From positions 1 to 64,000 of the forward strand of contig NZ_VAHM01000017.1 in assembly GCF_005796185.1 (NCBI RefSeq): a stretch of 64,000 nt of DNA. Reading direction: 5' to 3'. Below the pieces are notes generated by a model. The model was not told the DNA's origin and searched no databases. It saw only the letters and a program-made list of their open reading frames with translations. This document shows positions 9,604 through 18,545 of this stretch, piece by piece. Numbering within the stretch: the stretch's first letter is position 1; every line of letters begins with the position of its first letter. The translations under genes were made by a program, and so were the position numbers. The DNA is from Pseudarthrobacter sp. NamB4. GTDB taxonomy: Bacteria; Actinomycetota; Actinomycetes; Actinomycetales; Micrococcaceae.

Positions 9604-10625
9604 TGGGTCCGGCTCCGTCCGCTGAAGCTGCAGCCCCGGTTGAAGCAGTTCCTGAGGCCGGGGCCGCCGGTGCTGCCCCTTCTGCGGCTCCCTCTGCCAT
9701 TGAGCGCGGCATCACGGACTACCTCCAGCACATGGGCGTGGAGCGGGGACTGGCAGCCAATACCCTTGCGGCCTACCGGCGGGACCTCGCCCGCTACTCC
9801 CGGTACCTTGCAGCGGCGGGCTGCGGGCGCCCCGAGGAGATTACGCGCCGTCACGTCACGGGTTACGTCCGGGCGCTTTCGGACGGGTCCGACGGCGGCT
9901 CGGCCCTGGGCGTCAGGTCTGCGGCCAGGACGGTGGTTGCGGTGCGCGGACTCCACAAGTTCTGGGCGCTGGAAGGATACACACCTGCCGATCCCGCCAG
10001 CGAGGTCCATCCGCCCATGCCGGGGAAGCGCCTGCCCAAGGCCATCAGCGTGGATGAAGTGACCAGGATCCTTGAGGCAGCCGGAACGGACACGGCCACA
10101 GGTTTGCGGGACCGGGCCCTGCTGGAATTCCTGTATTCCACCGGAGCCCGCATCAGCGAGGCAGTTGGCCTCGACGTGGATGACATTTCCCTTGACGCCG
10201 CCGAGTCCGGACCCGCCATCGTGCGTCTCTTCGGCAAGGGGTCCAAGGAACGGCTGGTACCCCTGGGCTCGTATGGTGCCAGGGCCCTCGACGCGTACCT
10301 GGTCCGGGGGCGGCCGCTGCTGGCCGCCAAGGGAAAAGGCACCCCGGCGTTGTTCCTCAACGCCCGCGGCGGCCGGATCAGCCGCCAGAGTTCCTGGACC
10401 ATCCTGAAAGCAGCGGCAGACAAGGCAAACATCACCAAGGACGTGTCCCCGCACACCCTGCGGCATTCGTTCGCCACGCATCTGCTCGAAGGCGGAGCCG
10501 ATGTACGGGCGGTGCAGGAACTGCTGGGGCATGCCTCGGTGACCACCACCCAGGTCTATACGCTGGTCACGGCCGACACCCTCCGTGAGATCTACGCGGC
10601 GGCCCATCCGCGGGCGCTGGGCTGA
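9603..10625 (+). CDS. xerD: Tyrosine recombinase XerD
   Basis: Protein of 340 residues with the full catalytic set: Arg183 (TGARISE), Lys212 ([12 protein letters not shown]), His284 and Arg287 (HTLRH), His310 (LLGH) and nucleophile Tyr319. It ends in the AAAHPRA motif typical of XerD. It resolves chromosome dimers at dif together with XerC. The first 35 or so residues are an Ala/Pro-rich extension beyond the usual length of about 300. The ATG overlapping the upstream stop is kept as the start, but a later start is possible. The enzyme is a housekeeping recombinase here, with no adjacent att-like duplication to suggest a mobile element. Confidence 0.92.
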   Translation: MGPAPSAEAAAPVEAVPEAGAAGAAPSAAPSAIERGITDYLQHMGVERGLAANTLAAYRRDLARYSRYLAAAGCGRPEEITRRHVTGYVRALSDGSDGGSALGVRSAARTVVAVRGLHKFWALEGYTPADPASEVHPPMPGKRLPKAISVDEVTRILEAAGTDTATGLRDRALLEFLYSTGARISEAVGLDVDDISLDAAESGPAIVRLFGKGSKERLVPLGSYGARALDAYLVRGRPLLAAKGKGTPALFLNARGGRISRQSSWTILKAAADKANITKDVSPHTLRHSFATHLLEGGADVRAVQELLGHASVTTTQVYTLVTADTLREIYAAAHPRALG

Positions 10626-10627
10626 GC

Positions 10628-11110
10628 ATGGCTGCCGCTGCAGTGGCGCTGTGTTTCCTGCTCCGCGAGGTGGACGGGGTCTCCCAGGTCCTGCTCGGGC
10701 TGAAGAAGACCGGCTTCGGGCGCGGCAAGATCGTGGGCATCGGCGGCCACGTGGAACCGGGGGAGAGCGATGCTGAAGCCGCGGTCCGCGAGGTGCGGGA
10801 GGAAGCCGGTGTCGGGATCCGGCACGAGGACCTCAGGGACGCAGGCGCGGTGCGCTTTGTCTTTCCTGCCAGGCCGGAGTGGAACATGGACACCCGGCTG
10901 TTCACCGCCGTGAAGTGGGAGGGCGAACCCGCCGAAAGCGCCGAGATCGCTCCCGCCTGGTTCGACACCACCACCTTGCCGGTGGACCGGATGTGGCAGG
11001 ACGCCGACCACTGGCTGCCGGTGGTCCTGGAAGGCGGCAGGGTGAACATCGTGGTCACCATGGATGACGACAACGAAGCTGTTGCCTCCTCCGAAAGCCT
11101 CCTCTCCTAA
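10628..11110 (+). CDS. MutT/MTH1-like NUDIX hydrolase (8-oxo-dGTP diphosphatase type)
   Basis: Protein of 160 residues with a canonical Nudix box, GGHVEPGESDAEAAVREV then REEAGV, preceded by FGRGKIVGIGGH. That lead-in resembles MTH1-type enzymes that remove oxidised purine nucleotides. It begins 2 bases after xerD and is probably co-transcribed. A hairpin after the gene separates it from the convergent prpC. Substrate is inferred from family resemblance only. Confidence 0.8.
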   Translation: MAAAAVALCFLLREVDGVSQVLLGLKKTGFGRGKIVGIGGHVEPGESDAEAAVREVREEAGVGIRHEDLRDAGAVRFVFPARPEWNMDTRLFTAVKWEGEPAESAEIAPAWFDTTTLPVDRMWQDADHWLPVVLEGGRVNIVVTMDDDNEAVASSESLLS

Positions 11111-11121
11111 CACGTGAAAAG

Positions 11122-11162
11122 CGACGGCGGCGGGGCCCACCGGGGCGGCCAGGCCGCCGTCG
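11122..11162. terminator. Convergent hairpin between the nudix gene and prpC
   Basis: CGACGGCGGC at 11122-11131 pairs perfectly with GCCGCCGTCG at 11153-11162 around a 21-base GC-rich loop. On the plus strand TACTTTCT follows. It lies between converging genes and could stop transcription both ways. Confidence 0.6.
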
Positions 11163-11183
11163 TACTTTCTAAGTGAGCGGCAC

Positions 11184-12323
11184 CTAGGGGAGATGGCGCT
11201 CTTCCGGGCCCACGTATTCACTCAGCGGCCGGATCAGTGAGTTCGAGTCCAGCTGCTCCATGATGTGCGCCGTCCAGCCCGTGATGCGGCTGGCCACGAA
11301 CAGGGGCGTGAACGTCTCGGTGTCGAATCCCATCAGGTGGTAGGTGGGCCCGGCGGGATAGTCGAGATTGGGCTTGATGGCCTTGGCCTCATCCATGGCG
11401 GCCTCGAGGCCCTGGTACAGGCCCAGGAGTTCCGGCCGGCCGTAGTGCGCAATCATCTTGTCCAGGGCCGCCTTCATGGTGGGCACACGCGAGTCGCCGT
11501 GCTTGTAAACGCGGTGGCCGAAACCCATGACCTTCTTCTTCTGGGCGAGGGCATTCTCCATCCAGGCCTTCGCCCGGGCGGCTGCCTCCTCCAGCGACTC
11601 CTCCGGCCGGATCCCGATCTCGTCGAAGGTATGCATGACGGCCTCGTTGGCTCCGCCATGGAGCGGGCCCTTCAGCGCCCCGATCGCCCCGGTGACCGCC
11701 GAGTGCAGGTCCGAGAGCGTGGACGTGATCACCCGCGCGGTGAAGGTGGAGGCGTTGAAGCTGTGCTCGGCGTAAAGGATCATGGAGACGTTGAAGGCCT
11801 CAACCACTTCCGGCACCTGTTCCTCGCCGAAGGCCATCCACAGGAAGTTGGCCGAGTAGCCCAGGTCCTCACGGGGCTCCACAGCGGTTTGCCCGTGCCG
11901 GCGGCGCTGGTCGTAGGCTACCACTGCCGGCATCGCTGCGAACAGGTCGACTGCCTTTTTCATGTTGGCTTCGCGTGAGGAGTCACCGGTCAGCGGGTGC
12001 CTGGCTCCCATCACCGAGGCCGCTGTCCGGCACACGTCCATCGGGTGCGCGCTGGTGGGCAGGGCATCAATAACCTGCTTGACCACGGGGTCCAGCGCCC
12101 GCCCGGCCCGTTCCCGCGCCGTAAATTCCGCCAGTTGGTCTGCAGTGGGCAGTTCGCCGTTCCAGAGCAGGTAGGCCACTTCCTCGAGACTGCACCGCGC
12201 GGCGAGCTCCTGGACGGGATAGCCGCGGTACAGCAGCGAGTTGGTGTCCGGGTTCACTTTGGAGACGGATGTGTAATCCACTACGACGCCGGCGAGACCT
12301 TTTTTGATGTCCTGTTCAGCCAT
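11184..12323 (-). CDS. prpC: 2-methylcitrate synthase
   Basis: Protein of 379 residues of the short, Gram-positive type citrate synthase family. The conserved segments GFGHRVYKHGDSRVP and PAGPTYHLMGFDTETFTP contain the active-site histidine and surrounding residues. In the methylcitrate cycle it condenses propionyl-CoA with oxaloacetate. The assignment to propionate rather than the main citrate synthase rests on adjacency to prpB, prpD and the GntR regulator. It lies 60 bases after prpB on the same strand, so all three genes likely share one transcript. Confidence 0.93.
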   Translation of the reverse strand: MAEQDIKKGLAGVVVDYTSVSKVNPDTNSLLYRGYPVQELAARCSLEEVAYLLWNGELPTADQLAEFTARERAGRALDPVVKQVIDALPTSAHPMDVCRTAASVMGARHPLTGDSSREANMKKAVDLFAAMPAVVAYDQRRRHGQTAVEPREDLGYSANFLWMAFGEEQVPEVVEAFNVSMILYAEHSFNASTFTARVITSTLSDLHSAVTGAIGALKGPLHGGANEAVMHTFDEIGIRPEESLEEAAARAKAWMENALAQKKKVMGFGHRVYKHGDSRVPTMKAALDKMIAHYGRPELLGLYQGLEAAMDEAKAIKPNLDYPAGPTYHLMGFDTETFTPLFVASRITGWTAHIMEQLDSNSLIRPLSEYVGPEERHLP

Positions 12324-12383
12324 GCTGAAACTCCCTTGTTCCTGTCGCCTTTCGAATACCGGCCGGAGCCGGCGGTGGTCGTT

Positions 12384-13289
12384 TTAGTGCTTTCCGGGGA
12401 CCTGGAAATTGAACACCCCGGTGTCGAAGCGGTTGTAGGCCTCGTAGTCAACGAGCTCATACAGCCGCGCACGGGTCAGCATGCTGCCCACCTGTGCCTC
12501 CTGCGTTCCCTCAGCCTTGATCGAGTCCAGCGTACGCTCAGCAGCACCCATGGCACTACGGAGCAGTGTGACCGGATAAATGACCATGTTCACGCCCACC
12601 TCGGCCAGTTGCCCAACGGTGAAGAGGGCGCTTTTTCCGAACTCCGTCATGTTCGCCAGGATGGGCACGTCCACGGCGTCCCGGATTGCCTGGAACTCTT
12701 CCAGCGAGGCCATCGCCTCCGGGAAAACCGCATCCGCGCCCGCCTCCACCAGGGCCTTTGCCCGGTCCTGGGCTGCGGCCAGGCCGTCCGTGGCGCGGAT
12801 GTCCGTCCGTGCCATGATCAGGAAGTTGGGGTCCCGGCGCGCGTCCGCCGCAGCCCTGATCCGCTTGGTGGCGGTCTCCAGGTCCACCACGTTCTTGCCG
12901 TCCAGGTGTCCGCAGCGTTTGGGGTTGAACTGGTCCTCAATGTGCAGCCCGGCAAGGCCCGCGTTTTCGATCTCCTGGACAGTGCGGGCAACGTTCATCG
13001 GCTCGCCGAAACCGGTGTCCGCATCAACGATCGCTGGCAGGTCCGTCATGCGCGCGATCTGCCCGGCTCGGGTGGCCACCTCGGTGAGGGTGGTCAGCCC
13101 GATGTCCGGCAGGCCAAGGTCGTTGGCCAACACCGCACCGGAGATATAGACGCCGGCGAATCCCTTCTCCTCGATGAGCCGGGCCGAGAGCGGATTGAAG
13201 GCGCCGGGGAACTGCTGGATGGTGCCGGAGGCCAGGAGTTCCCGGAACCGGATTCGCTTCTGTTCGGGTGTAACGGCGGAGTACAGCAT
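12384..13289 (-). CDS. prpB: Methylisocitrate lyase
   Basis: Protein of 301 residues of the isocitrate lyase/PEP mutase family. It splits 2-methylisocitrate to pyruvate and succinate. The catalytic motif PKRCGH with Cys126 and the metal-binding stretch AIVDADTGFGEP (about 86-97) are present. The ATG at 13289 overlaps the prpD stop by one base (TGATG), which fixes the start; the frame stays open well upstream but that part lies inside prpD. Length matches the family. Confidence 0.94.
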   Translation of the reverse strand: MLYSAVTPEQKRIRFRELLASGTIQQFPGAFNPLSARLIEEKGFAGVYISGAVLANDLGLPDIGLTTLTEVATRAGQIARMTDLPAIVDADTGFGEPMNVARTVQEIENAGLAGLHIEDQFNPKRCGHLDGKNVVDLETATKRIRAAADARRDPNFLIMARTDIRATDGLAAAQDRAKALVEAGADAVFPEAMASLEEFQAIRDAVDVPILANMTEFGKSALFTVGQLAEVGVNMVIYPVTLLRSAMGAAERTLDSIKAEGTQEAQVGSMLTRARLYELVDYEAYNRFDTGVFNFQVPGKH

Positions 13290-14809
13290 CAGAACAGTCC
13301 CTTGGGGGCAGCGCCGAGGTCGATGACGCCGGGGGCGGCGGTGATGTTCAGCTGGTCCAGTTCCCCTGCCGCGAGTTCCGGGAGGCGTTCGACGGCGGCC
13401 AGGAACCTCTCCATTTCGGCTTCCTCCACCAGGCCGGCGGCCAGGGTGCGGAACTTGTTGATGTACTGTGCCCGCCCGAAGGGCCGGGCGCCCAGCGGAT
13501 GGGCATCCGCCACGGCGATTTCGTCCCTGATGACGGTGCCGTCCGTGAGGGTGATTTCCACTGACCCGCCGAAGGCCTTCTCCGAGATGTCCAGAGAGTG
13601 GTAGCGCCTTGTCCACTCAGGGTCTTCCTCGGTGCTGACCTTCTGCCACAGGTCCACCGTATCCGGCCTGCCGGCGCGTGCGGGGGAGTAGGAGTCCACG
13701 TGGTGCCAGGATCCGTCCTGCAGCGCCACGGTGAAGATGTACGGGATGGAATGGTCCAGTGTCTCGCGGCTGGCCGTGGGATCGTACTTCTGCGGGTCAT
13801 TCGCGCCCGAGCCGATGACATAGTGCGTGTGGTGGCTGGTCCTGATCAGGACGGATTTCACGTTGGCCGGATCCGTGGCCTCGGGGTGCTCGCGGTTCAG
13901 CTTCCGGGCGAGGTCTATCCAGGCCTGCGCCTGGTACTCGGCCGAGTGTTCCTTGGTATAGGTGTCCAGGATGGCGCGCTTCGCTTCCCCGGCCTCGGGC
14001 AGCGGGACCAGATAGGAGGCGTCCGGGCCGTCCAGCAGCCAGGCGATCACACCGTCCTCGCCCTCATAGATGGGTACGGGCGACGTCTGGCCGCGCATGG
14101 CGCGGTCCGTGGCCTCCACCGCCATCTTGCCTGCGAATGCGGGCGCATGCGCTTTCCACGTTGAGATCTCACCCTTACGGGACTGCCGGGTTGCGGTGGT
14201 GGTGTGCAGAGCCTGGCCCACGGACTGGAAGATGGTCTCGACGTCGAGCCCCAGCAGGGTGCCGATGCCGGCGGCTGCCGAGGGGCCAAGGTGCGCCACA
14301 TGGTCGATCTTGTGCTTGTGCAGGCAGATCGCCTTAACCAGGTTCACCTGGATCTCGTATCCGGTGGCGGTGGCCCGCACCAGGTCGGCACCGTTTGCAC
14401 CAGTGTGCTGGGCTACGGCAAGGATCGGCGGGATGTTGTCGCCCGGGTGGGAGTAGTCGGCGGCCAAAAAGGTGTCGTGGTAGTCCAGTTCCCGCACGGC
14501 AACCCCGTTCGCCCATGCCGCCCACTCGGGCGAGACTCGCTCGCCGATGCCAAAGACCTTGGCGCCCTGGCCGCCGGTGCTGGGGCCGTGCGCAAGGGCC
14601 TGGGCCCGGGCGGAGACAATGGGGCTGCGGTTCAGGGAAGCGATGGCCACCGAGGCGTTGTCGATCACCCGGTTGATCACCATATCCGTGACCTCCGGGG
14701 TGACGGCGACCGGATCAGTGGCCACCTTGGCGATCTTGTACGCGAGCTGCTCCTCGCGGGGCAGGCTTTCCTCGCTCTTGTATACGCGGACGTGGTGTTC
14801 CTTAACCAT
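13289..14809 (-). CDS. prpD: 2-methylcitrate dehydratase (MmgE/PrpD family)
   Basis: Protein of 506 residues that converts 2-methylcitrate to 2-methyl-cis-aconitate without an iron-sulfur cluster. It starts [20 protein letters not shown] and shows typical MmgE/PrpD segments such as [23 protein letters not shown]. The start at 14809 overlaps the end of the GntR gene by 8 bases, and the stop overlaps the prpB start. This makes a tightly packed gntR-prpD-prpB unit, with prpC following. Confidence 0.94.
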   Translation of the reverse strand: MVKEHHVRVYKSEESLPREEQLAYKIAKVATDPVAVTPEVTDMVINRVIDNASVAIASLNRSPIVSARAQALAHGPSTGGQGAKVFGIGERVSPEWAAWANGVAVRELDYHDTFLAADYSHPGDNIPPILAVAQHTGANGADLVRATATGYEIQVNLVKAICLHKHKIDHVAHLGPSAAAGIGTLLGLDVETIFQSVGQALHTTTATRQSRKGEISTWKAHAPAFAGKMAVEATDRAMRGQTSPVPIYEGEDGVIAWLLDGPDASYLVPLPEAGEAKRAILDTYTKEHSAEYQAQAWIDLARKLNREHPEATDPANVKSVLIRTSHHTHYVIGSGANDPQKYDPTASRETLDHSIPYIFTVALQDGSWHHVDSYSPARAGRPDTVDLWQKVSTEEDPEWTRRYHSLDISEKAFGGSVEITLTDGTVIRDEIAVADAHPLGARPFGRAQYINKFRTLAAGLVEEAEMERFLAAVERLPELAAGELDQLNITAAPGVIDLGAAPKGLF

Positions 14810-15461
14810 GGTGCTCCTTGTCGTGGGGCGTGTGGGTGTTCTTGACGTGGGAAAGGCTGCGGTGCAGGTGCAGGCTGGTGGCCGCTTCGGCGAGCCGGGG
14901 GTTGCGCGCGGCGATGGCTTCCGCGATGGCGGCATGCTCGGCCGCTGCGGCAGCGAGGCGCCGGGCGTCGTCGGCAGCGAGCCTGCGCACCCGGACGAGG
15001 TGCACGCGCAGGCCGCGCATGGCCTGGGCGAGGTAGGAGTTGGATGCTGCGGCATCGATGGCTGCGTCGAGGCGACCCGCGAGGTCGTAGTAGGCATGCC
15101 GCCCGGTGTCTGTGCCATCGATGAGGGCGGGCGCCTCGAGGAGCTCCTTTTGGAGCTGGAGGAAGACGGCGGAATCGCCGCGTTCCGCTGCCAGCGCTGC
15201 GGCCCTGCACTCCAGGGTTTCGCGAAGTTCGAAGAGTTCGTCGATGTCCTCAAGCGACACATCGGTGACGACGACGCCGCGGCCGCCTGCCGTCGTCGTC
15301 AGTCCTTCCGCGGTCAGCCGGCCCAGTGCCTCCCGCAGCGGAGTGCGCGAGACGCCAAGGCGTTCGGACTGCTCCACTTCCCCCAGCACAGTGCCCGGCA
15401 GGAGGCGCCACTCCGTGATGTCGTCGCGCAAAGCGGCGTAGGCCCTGTCGCTGGCGCGCAT
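14802..15461 (-). CDS. GntR-family (FadR subfamily) regulator of the prp genes
   Basis: Protein of 219 residues. An N-terminal winged helix ([20 protein letters not shown], about 36-55) is followed by an all-helical FCD-type ligand domain. The ATG at 15461 is preceded by AAAGGAGG at a normal distance, so the longer open frame upstream is not used. It heads the prp operon and its last 8 bases overlap prpD. A likely role is propionate- or methylcitrate-responsive control of its own operon through the two TGTATACA palindromes just upstream. The effector is unknown. Confidence 0.9.
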   Translation of the reverse strand: MRASDRAYAALRDDITEWRLLPGTVLGEVEQSERLGVSRTPLREALGRLTAEGLTTTAGGRGVVVTDVSLEDIDELFELRETLECRAAALAAERGDSAVFLQLQKELLEAPALIDGTDTGRHAYYDLAGRLDAAIDAAASNSYLAQAMRGLRVHLVRVRRLAADDARRLAAAAAEHAAIAEAIAARNPRLAEAATSLHLHRSLSHVKNTHTPHDKEHHG

Positions 15462-15490
15462 CGTTGCCTCCTTTGAGTAATTGCTCCCAC

Positions 15491-15560
15491 TGTATACAAT
15501 CGGCGTCGCTTTGACCAGCAAGGAAGGAAAAGTGGCACTTATTTCCCACTTTTGTATACA
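15491..15560 (-). promoter_or_regulatory. Paired TGTATACA operators before the prp operon
   Basis: The perfect 8-bp palindrome TGTATACA occurs at 15491-15498 and again at 15553-15560, 62 bases apart. The copy nearer the gene overlaps a TATACA that could be the -10 element for the GntR gene. FadR-type regulators bind short palindromes of the form T-N-GT-N3-AC-N-A, which these resemble. Autoregulation of the prp operon is inferred from position. Confidence 0.7.
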
Positions 15561-15842
15561 TCTCTCGTTCCGGCTAGGGCTTCGGACTGGCATCGCGGCA
15601 TCACAATGTCGTGGACGGGATGCACTTTCATGGGTACCAACAGCTATCGGGACAGCTGTGAGCACAGCCTCGGCCAACCCCGGGGGAGTGTTGGCTCGAC
15701 GCGCCGCGCGACTTTCCTGGACCCGGCGGCGGTTCAGTTACTCGGAACCTCCCGGACTTGCAGCGCGCTTTGCTGGCGCCTCCGGGGACGCGGGGTCATC
15801 TACATGCCGATGATTCCCGCGCCGTCGCTGAAGCCCTCGCCC

Positions 15843-15995
15843 TTGGCCCTGCCCAAGACCCGTTCGGGCAAGATCCACCGCAAAACCATGCGGCAGACCG
15901 CCGACGGCGAGGAGTAGACGGTGCCCCCGATCAACGAAGATGCCGGGGTGCTCGAGCAGCTGATCGGCGCCCTCCGCCCCGGCACTGGTGGGTGA
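15843..15995 (+). pseudogene. 3' remnant of an acyl-CoA (propionyl-CoA type) synthetase
   Basis: The frame reads LALPKTRSGKIHRKTMRQ then TADGEE, the hallmark C-terminal catalytic-lysine segment of acetyl/propionyl-CoA synthetases. A TAG at 15915-15917 interrupts it. The same frame continues TVPPINEDAGVLEQLIGALRP to a TGA at 15993, which matches the expected end of such enzymes. No upstream part of the gene (AMP-binding motif, adenylation domain) is present; the preceding 300 bases look random. PrpE normally accompanies prpBCD, so this is probably a deleted prpE. Confidence 0.75.
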
Positions 15996-16025
15996 GGCTG
16001 CCGAAGCCAGCGCCCGTCAGGGGGG

Positions 16026-16739
16026 TCATCGCCCGCTCCAGCGGTATTCGTTCTCGGGCCTGCCGGGCGTTCCGTAGCGGGCGGTCCTGGAAACCGTCCC
16101 GGCATCAGCCAGGTACTCCAGGTAGCGGCGGGCCGTGACCCGGGACATGCCCAGGGCGTCCGTGACTTCCGTGGCGGAAACGGCATCACGCTGCTGCCTG
16201 AGGAAGTCCTGCACCGAGCCCAGTGTGGAGACCGAGAGGCCCTTGGGCAGGGGGAGTTCCGAGGGCGCCCGCAGGCTGGCGAAGGCCTGGTCCACATCGC
16301 TTTGGGACGCCCCGGTCTTTCCGGCTCCCGCGTCCGGGCCCGCGAGCTGCTGCCGGAACTGCCGGTAGCTTTCCAGCTTGTCCGCGAAGGTTGCGAACGT
16401 AAACGGCTTGATCAGGTACTGGACCACGCCGATGGCCACTGCACTCCGGACAATCGCCAGCTCCCGGACTGCAGTGATGGCGATGATGTCAGCCAGGATG
16501 CCGGTAGCCCGCATCCGGCGTGCGATGTCCAGGCCGTGGAGATCCGGAAGGTTCATGTCCAGGAGGACAAGCTCCACCGGGTTGCCTGCGGCCGAAAATT
16601 CTCCCAGCAGGCGAAGTGCCGACTGGCCGTCCGGCGCGCTTCCGGCCAGCTCAAAGCCCGGCAGGCGCCCGATATAGGCGGCGTGTGCTGCCGACGCGAC
16701 CGCTTCGTCCTCCACGACGAGGACGCGGATGTTGCTCAC
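16026..16739 (-). CDS. Response regulator, CitB/DcuR (DctR) type
   Basis: Protein of 237 residues. The receiver domain has acidic residues Glu10 and Asp11, phospho-acceptor Asp61 (LVLLDMNLPD), Thr89 and Lys111. The C-terminal part (about 180-225) has a helix-turn-helix with SATEVTDALGMSRVTARRYL. Its start overlaps the sensor kinase stop by 4 bases (ATGA). With dctA divergently placed upstream of the kinase, it probably activates dicarboxylate uptake. Confidence 0.92.
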   Translation of the reverse strand: MSNIRVLVVEDEAVASAAHAAYIGRLPGFELAGSAPDGQSALRLLGEFSAAGNPVELVLLDMNLPDLHGLDIARRMRATGILADIIAITAVRELAIVRSAVAIGVVQYLIKPFTFATFADKLESYRQFRQQLAGPDAGAGKTGASQSDVDQAFASLRAPSELPLPKGLSVSTLGSVQDFLRQQRDAVSATEVTDALGMSRVTARRYLEYLADAGTVSRTARYGTPGRPENEYRWSGR

Positions 16740-18376
16740 GGTGTTTGCTCCTTCTGCGGGGACACCGCTGCGGGAAGAAACACTTCAAACTTCGCTCCGC
16801 GCCGTCCGTTAATGGTCAATGTACCCCCGAGCCGCTGCACGGCCTGCCGGACCAGCGCCAGCCCGATGCCCCGACCGCCGGGGCCGGAGGGCTTGGTGCT
16901 AAAGCCGTGACGGAAGATGTTTTCCGCAGCCCCGGCGTCGATTGGAGCCCCGGAATCATGGACGGCGATGTCCAGCCCTTCCTCATCCGACTCGACACTC
17001 AGTCCCACCCTCCCGGGTGGAGCCGCTTCGGCGGCAGCGTCAATGGCGTTGTCCAACAGGTTTCCCAGAATCGTCACCAGATCCTGCACGGCTACTCCTG
17101 CCACGGTACCGGAACCCTGGGTGGCAACATCAAGCTGGACGCCGCGTTCGTGTGCTTCGGCCACTTTCCCCACCACCAGCGCCCCCAGGACCGGCTCATT
17201 GACCGAGCTGACCATCTCATCGGTCAGCTGCTGGCTCAGTTGAAGGTCCCGGGTCGCAAAGTCCAAAGCTTCCCGGGTCCGGCCCAGCTCCAGCAGGGAC
17301 ACCATGGTGTGCAGCCTGTTGGCATGCTCATGCGTCTGGGCCCGCAGCGCCCCGGACAGGGTGCGCATGGTCTCCAGCTCGGTGCCCAGCGCCTCTATCT
17401 CCGTCCGGTCACGAAGCGTAGCCACTGTGCCGTAGACCGGCGCCGCCGTCCTGCCGCGGCTGCCGGAGGACTCCGGGCCTTTGGCCGGTCCCTGATTGAC
17501 CACCAGGACCCGGGCACCGGTGAGGACGATCTCGTCCTTAGCCGGCCGCCCGGACTCGAACAGGTCCCGGAGCTCCTCCTCCAGGGGCAGTTCCGCCAGT
17601 GACGGCGGCCGGGTGGGATCCTTGCTGCCGGCACCTTCGAGGCCCAGCAGTTCGGCGGCCTGGTCGTTGTACATCACCACACGGCCCTTCGTATCAATGA
17701 GGATCAGCCCTTCGCGCACGGAGTGCAGGACGGACTCGTAATAGGCGAACAGCTGCGAGAGCTGCTCCGGCCCCCAGCCCCGGGTGACCCTGCGCAGATA
17801 CCTGCCCAGGAACCAGGAAGCCAGCGATCCTCCCACCAGCAGGGCAAGACCCACCGCCAGCAGGGCAGGCAGGCGGCCCGCGAAGGCCACGTCCACCGTA
17901 CGGACTGTCACCCCCACCGCCACCAGTGCCTTGACCTGGCCCGCTGAATCCTTGGCCGGAACGATAGTGCGTACGGATGGGCCCAAGGTCCCAGCCGTCA
18001 CTTCCGTTAACTGCCCGCCCCTAAGCGCCTCGTCCACAGAACCGATGTAGGGCCGGCCGATCTCCTCCTCGCGCGGGTGCGTCCAGCGGGTCCTGTCCGG
18101 GGCCATGATGGTGACAAAGTCGACGCCGGCGGCCGCCATGACGTCCCTGGCATAGGGCTGCAGGACCGCGGTGGGATCCGGCGCAGCTGCCGCCTCCACC
18201 ACCAGCGGGCTGGCCGCAATGGACGCAGCCACCCCCGCCATCCGCCGGCCCGCTTCATCATAGGTACGGTCGCGCGCATCGACATAGGTGGCACTGCCGA
18301 CAATGGCGATGAAGACCACCACAATCAGCAGGTTTGCCACGAAGAGCCGGCGGGCGATACTCCAGGGGTGGATCAC
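16736..18376 (-). CDS. Sensor histidine kinase, DcuS/CitA type
   Basis: Protein of 546 residues from the GTG at 18376, chosen because GGGAGG lies 5 bases upstream; a TTG 30 bases earlier is possible. One membrane helix near residues 8-30 and another near 165-190 flank an extracytoplasmic PAS-like sensing domain. A cytoplasmic PAS region follows (ILIDTKGRVVMYNDQAAELLG). The phospho-acceptor histidine is in LRAQTHEHANRLHTMVSLLE, and the ATPase part has NLLDNAIDAA and GRGIGLALV. C4-dicarboxylate or citrate sensing is the likely input, supported by the neighbouring dctA. Confidence 0.92.
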   Translation of the reverse strand: MIHPWSIARRLFVANLLIVVVFIAIVGSATYVDARDRTYDEAGRRMAGVAASIAASPLVVEAAAAPDPTAVLQPYARDVMAAAGVDFVTIMAPDRTRWTHPREEEIGRPYIGSVDEALRGGQLTEVTAGTLGPSVRTIVPAKDSAGQVKALVAVGVTVRTVDVAFAGRLPALLAVGLALLVGGSLASWFLGRYLRRVTRGWGPEQLSQLFAYYESVLHSVREGLILIDTKGRVVMYNDQAAELLGLEGAGSKDPTRPPSLAELPLEEELRDLFESGRPAKDEIVLTGARVLVVNQGPAKGPESSGSRGRTAAPVYGTVATLRDRTEIEALGTELETMRTLSGALRAQTHEHANRLHTMVSLLELGRTREALDFATRDLQLSQQLTDEMVSSVNEPVLGALVVGKVAEAHERGVQLDVATQGSGTVAGVAVQDLVTILGNLLDNAIDAAAEAAPPGRVGLSVESDEEGLDIAVHDSGAPIDAGAAENIFRHGFSTKPSGPGGRGIGLALVRQAVQRLGGTLTINGRRGAKFEVFLPAAVSPQKEQTP

Positions 18377-18445
18377 GGGTACCTCCCACGCACCTTCAGC
18401 AGCCAAATACGTGCCGCGACCAATATGAACGCAACGGTGAGCTGT

Positions 18446-18458
18446 GTCACGGGGTGAC
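18446..18458. promoter_or_regulatory. Inverted repeat in the kinase-dctA divergent region
   Basis: GTCAC-GGG-GTGAC forms a 5-3-5 inverted repeat in the 169-base gap between the sensor kinase and dctA, about 90 bases before the dctA start. It is a candidate site for the response regulator. No further copy was seen nearby, so support is limited. Confidence 0.35.
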
Positions 18459-18545
18459 CAATGATGGATATCACACCGCAGGACGTGCTGAGCCCAGAGA
18501 CTGTGCCGCAGCGTCTATCAGATTATCCATATAAGGAGACACATC

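Noticed and set aside
9603..10625. XerD-like recombinase as an integrase of a mobile element
   Set aside because: It ends in the XerD-typical AAAHPRA, keeps the housekeeping gene order and has no att duplication or phage genes nearby.
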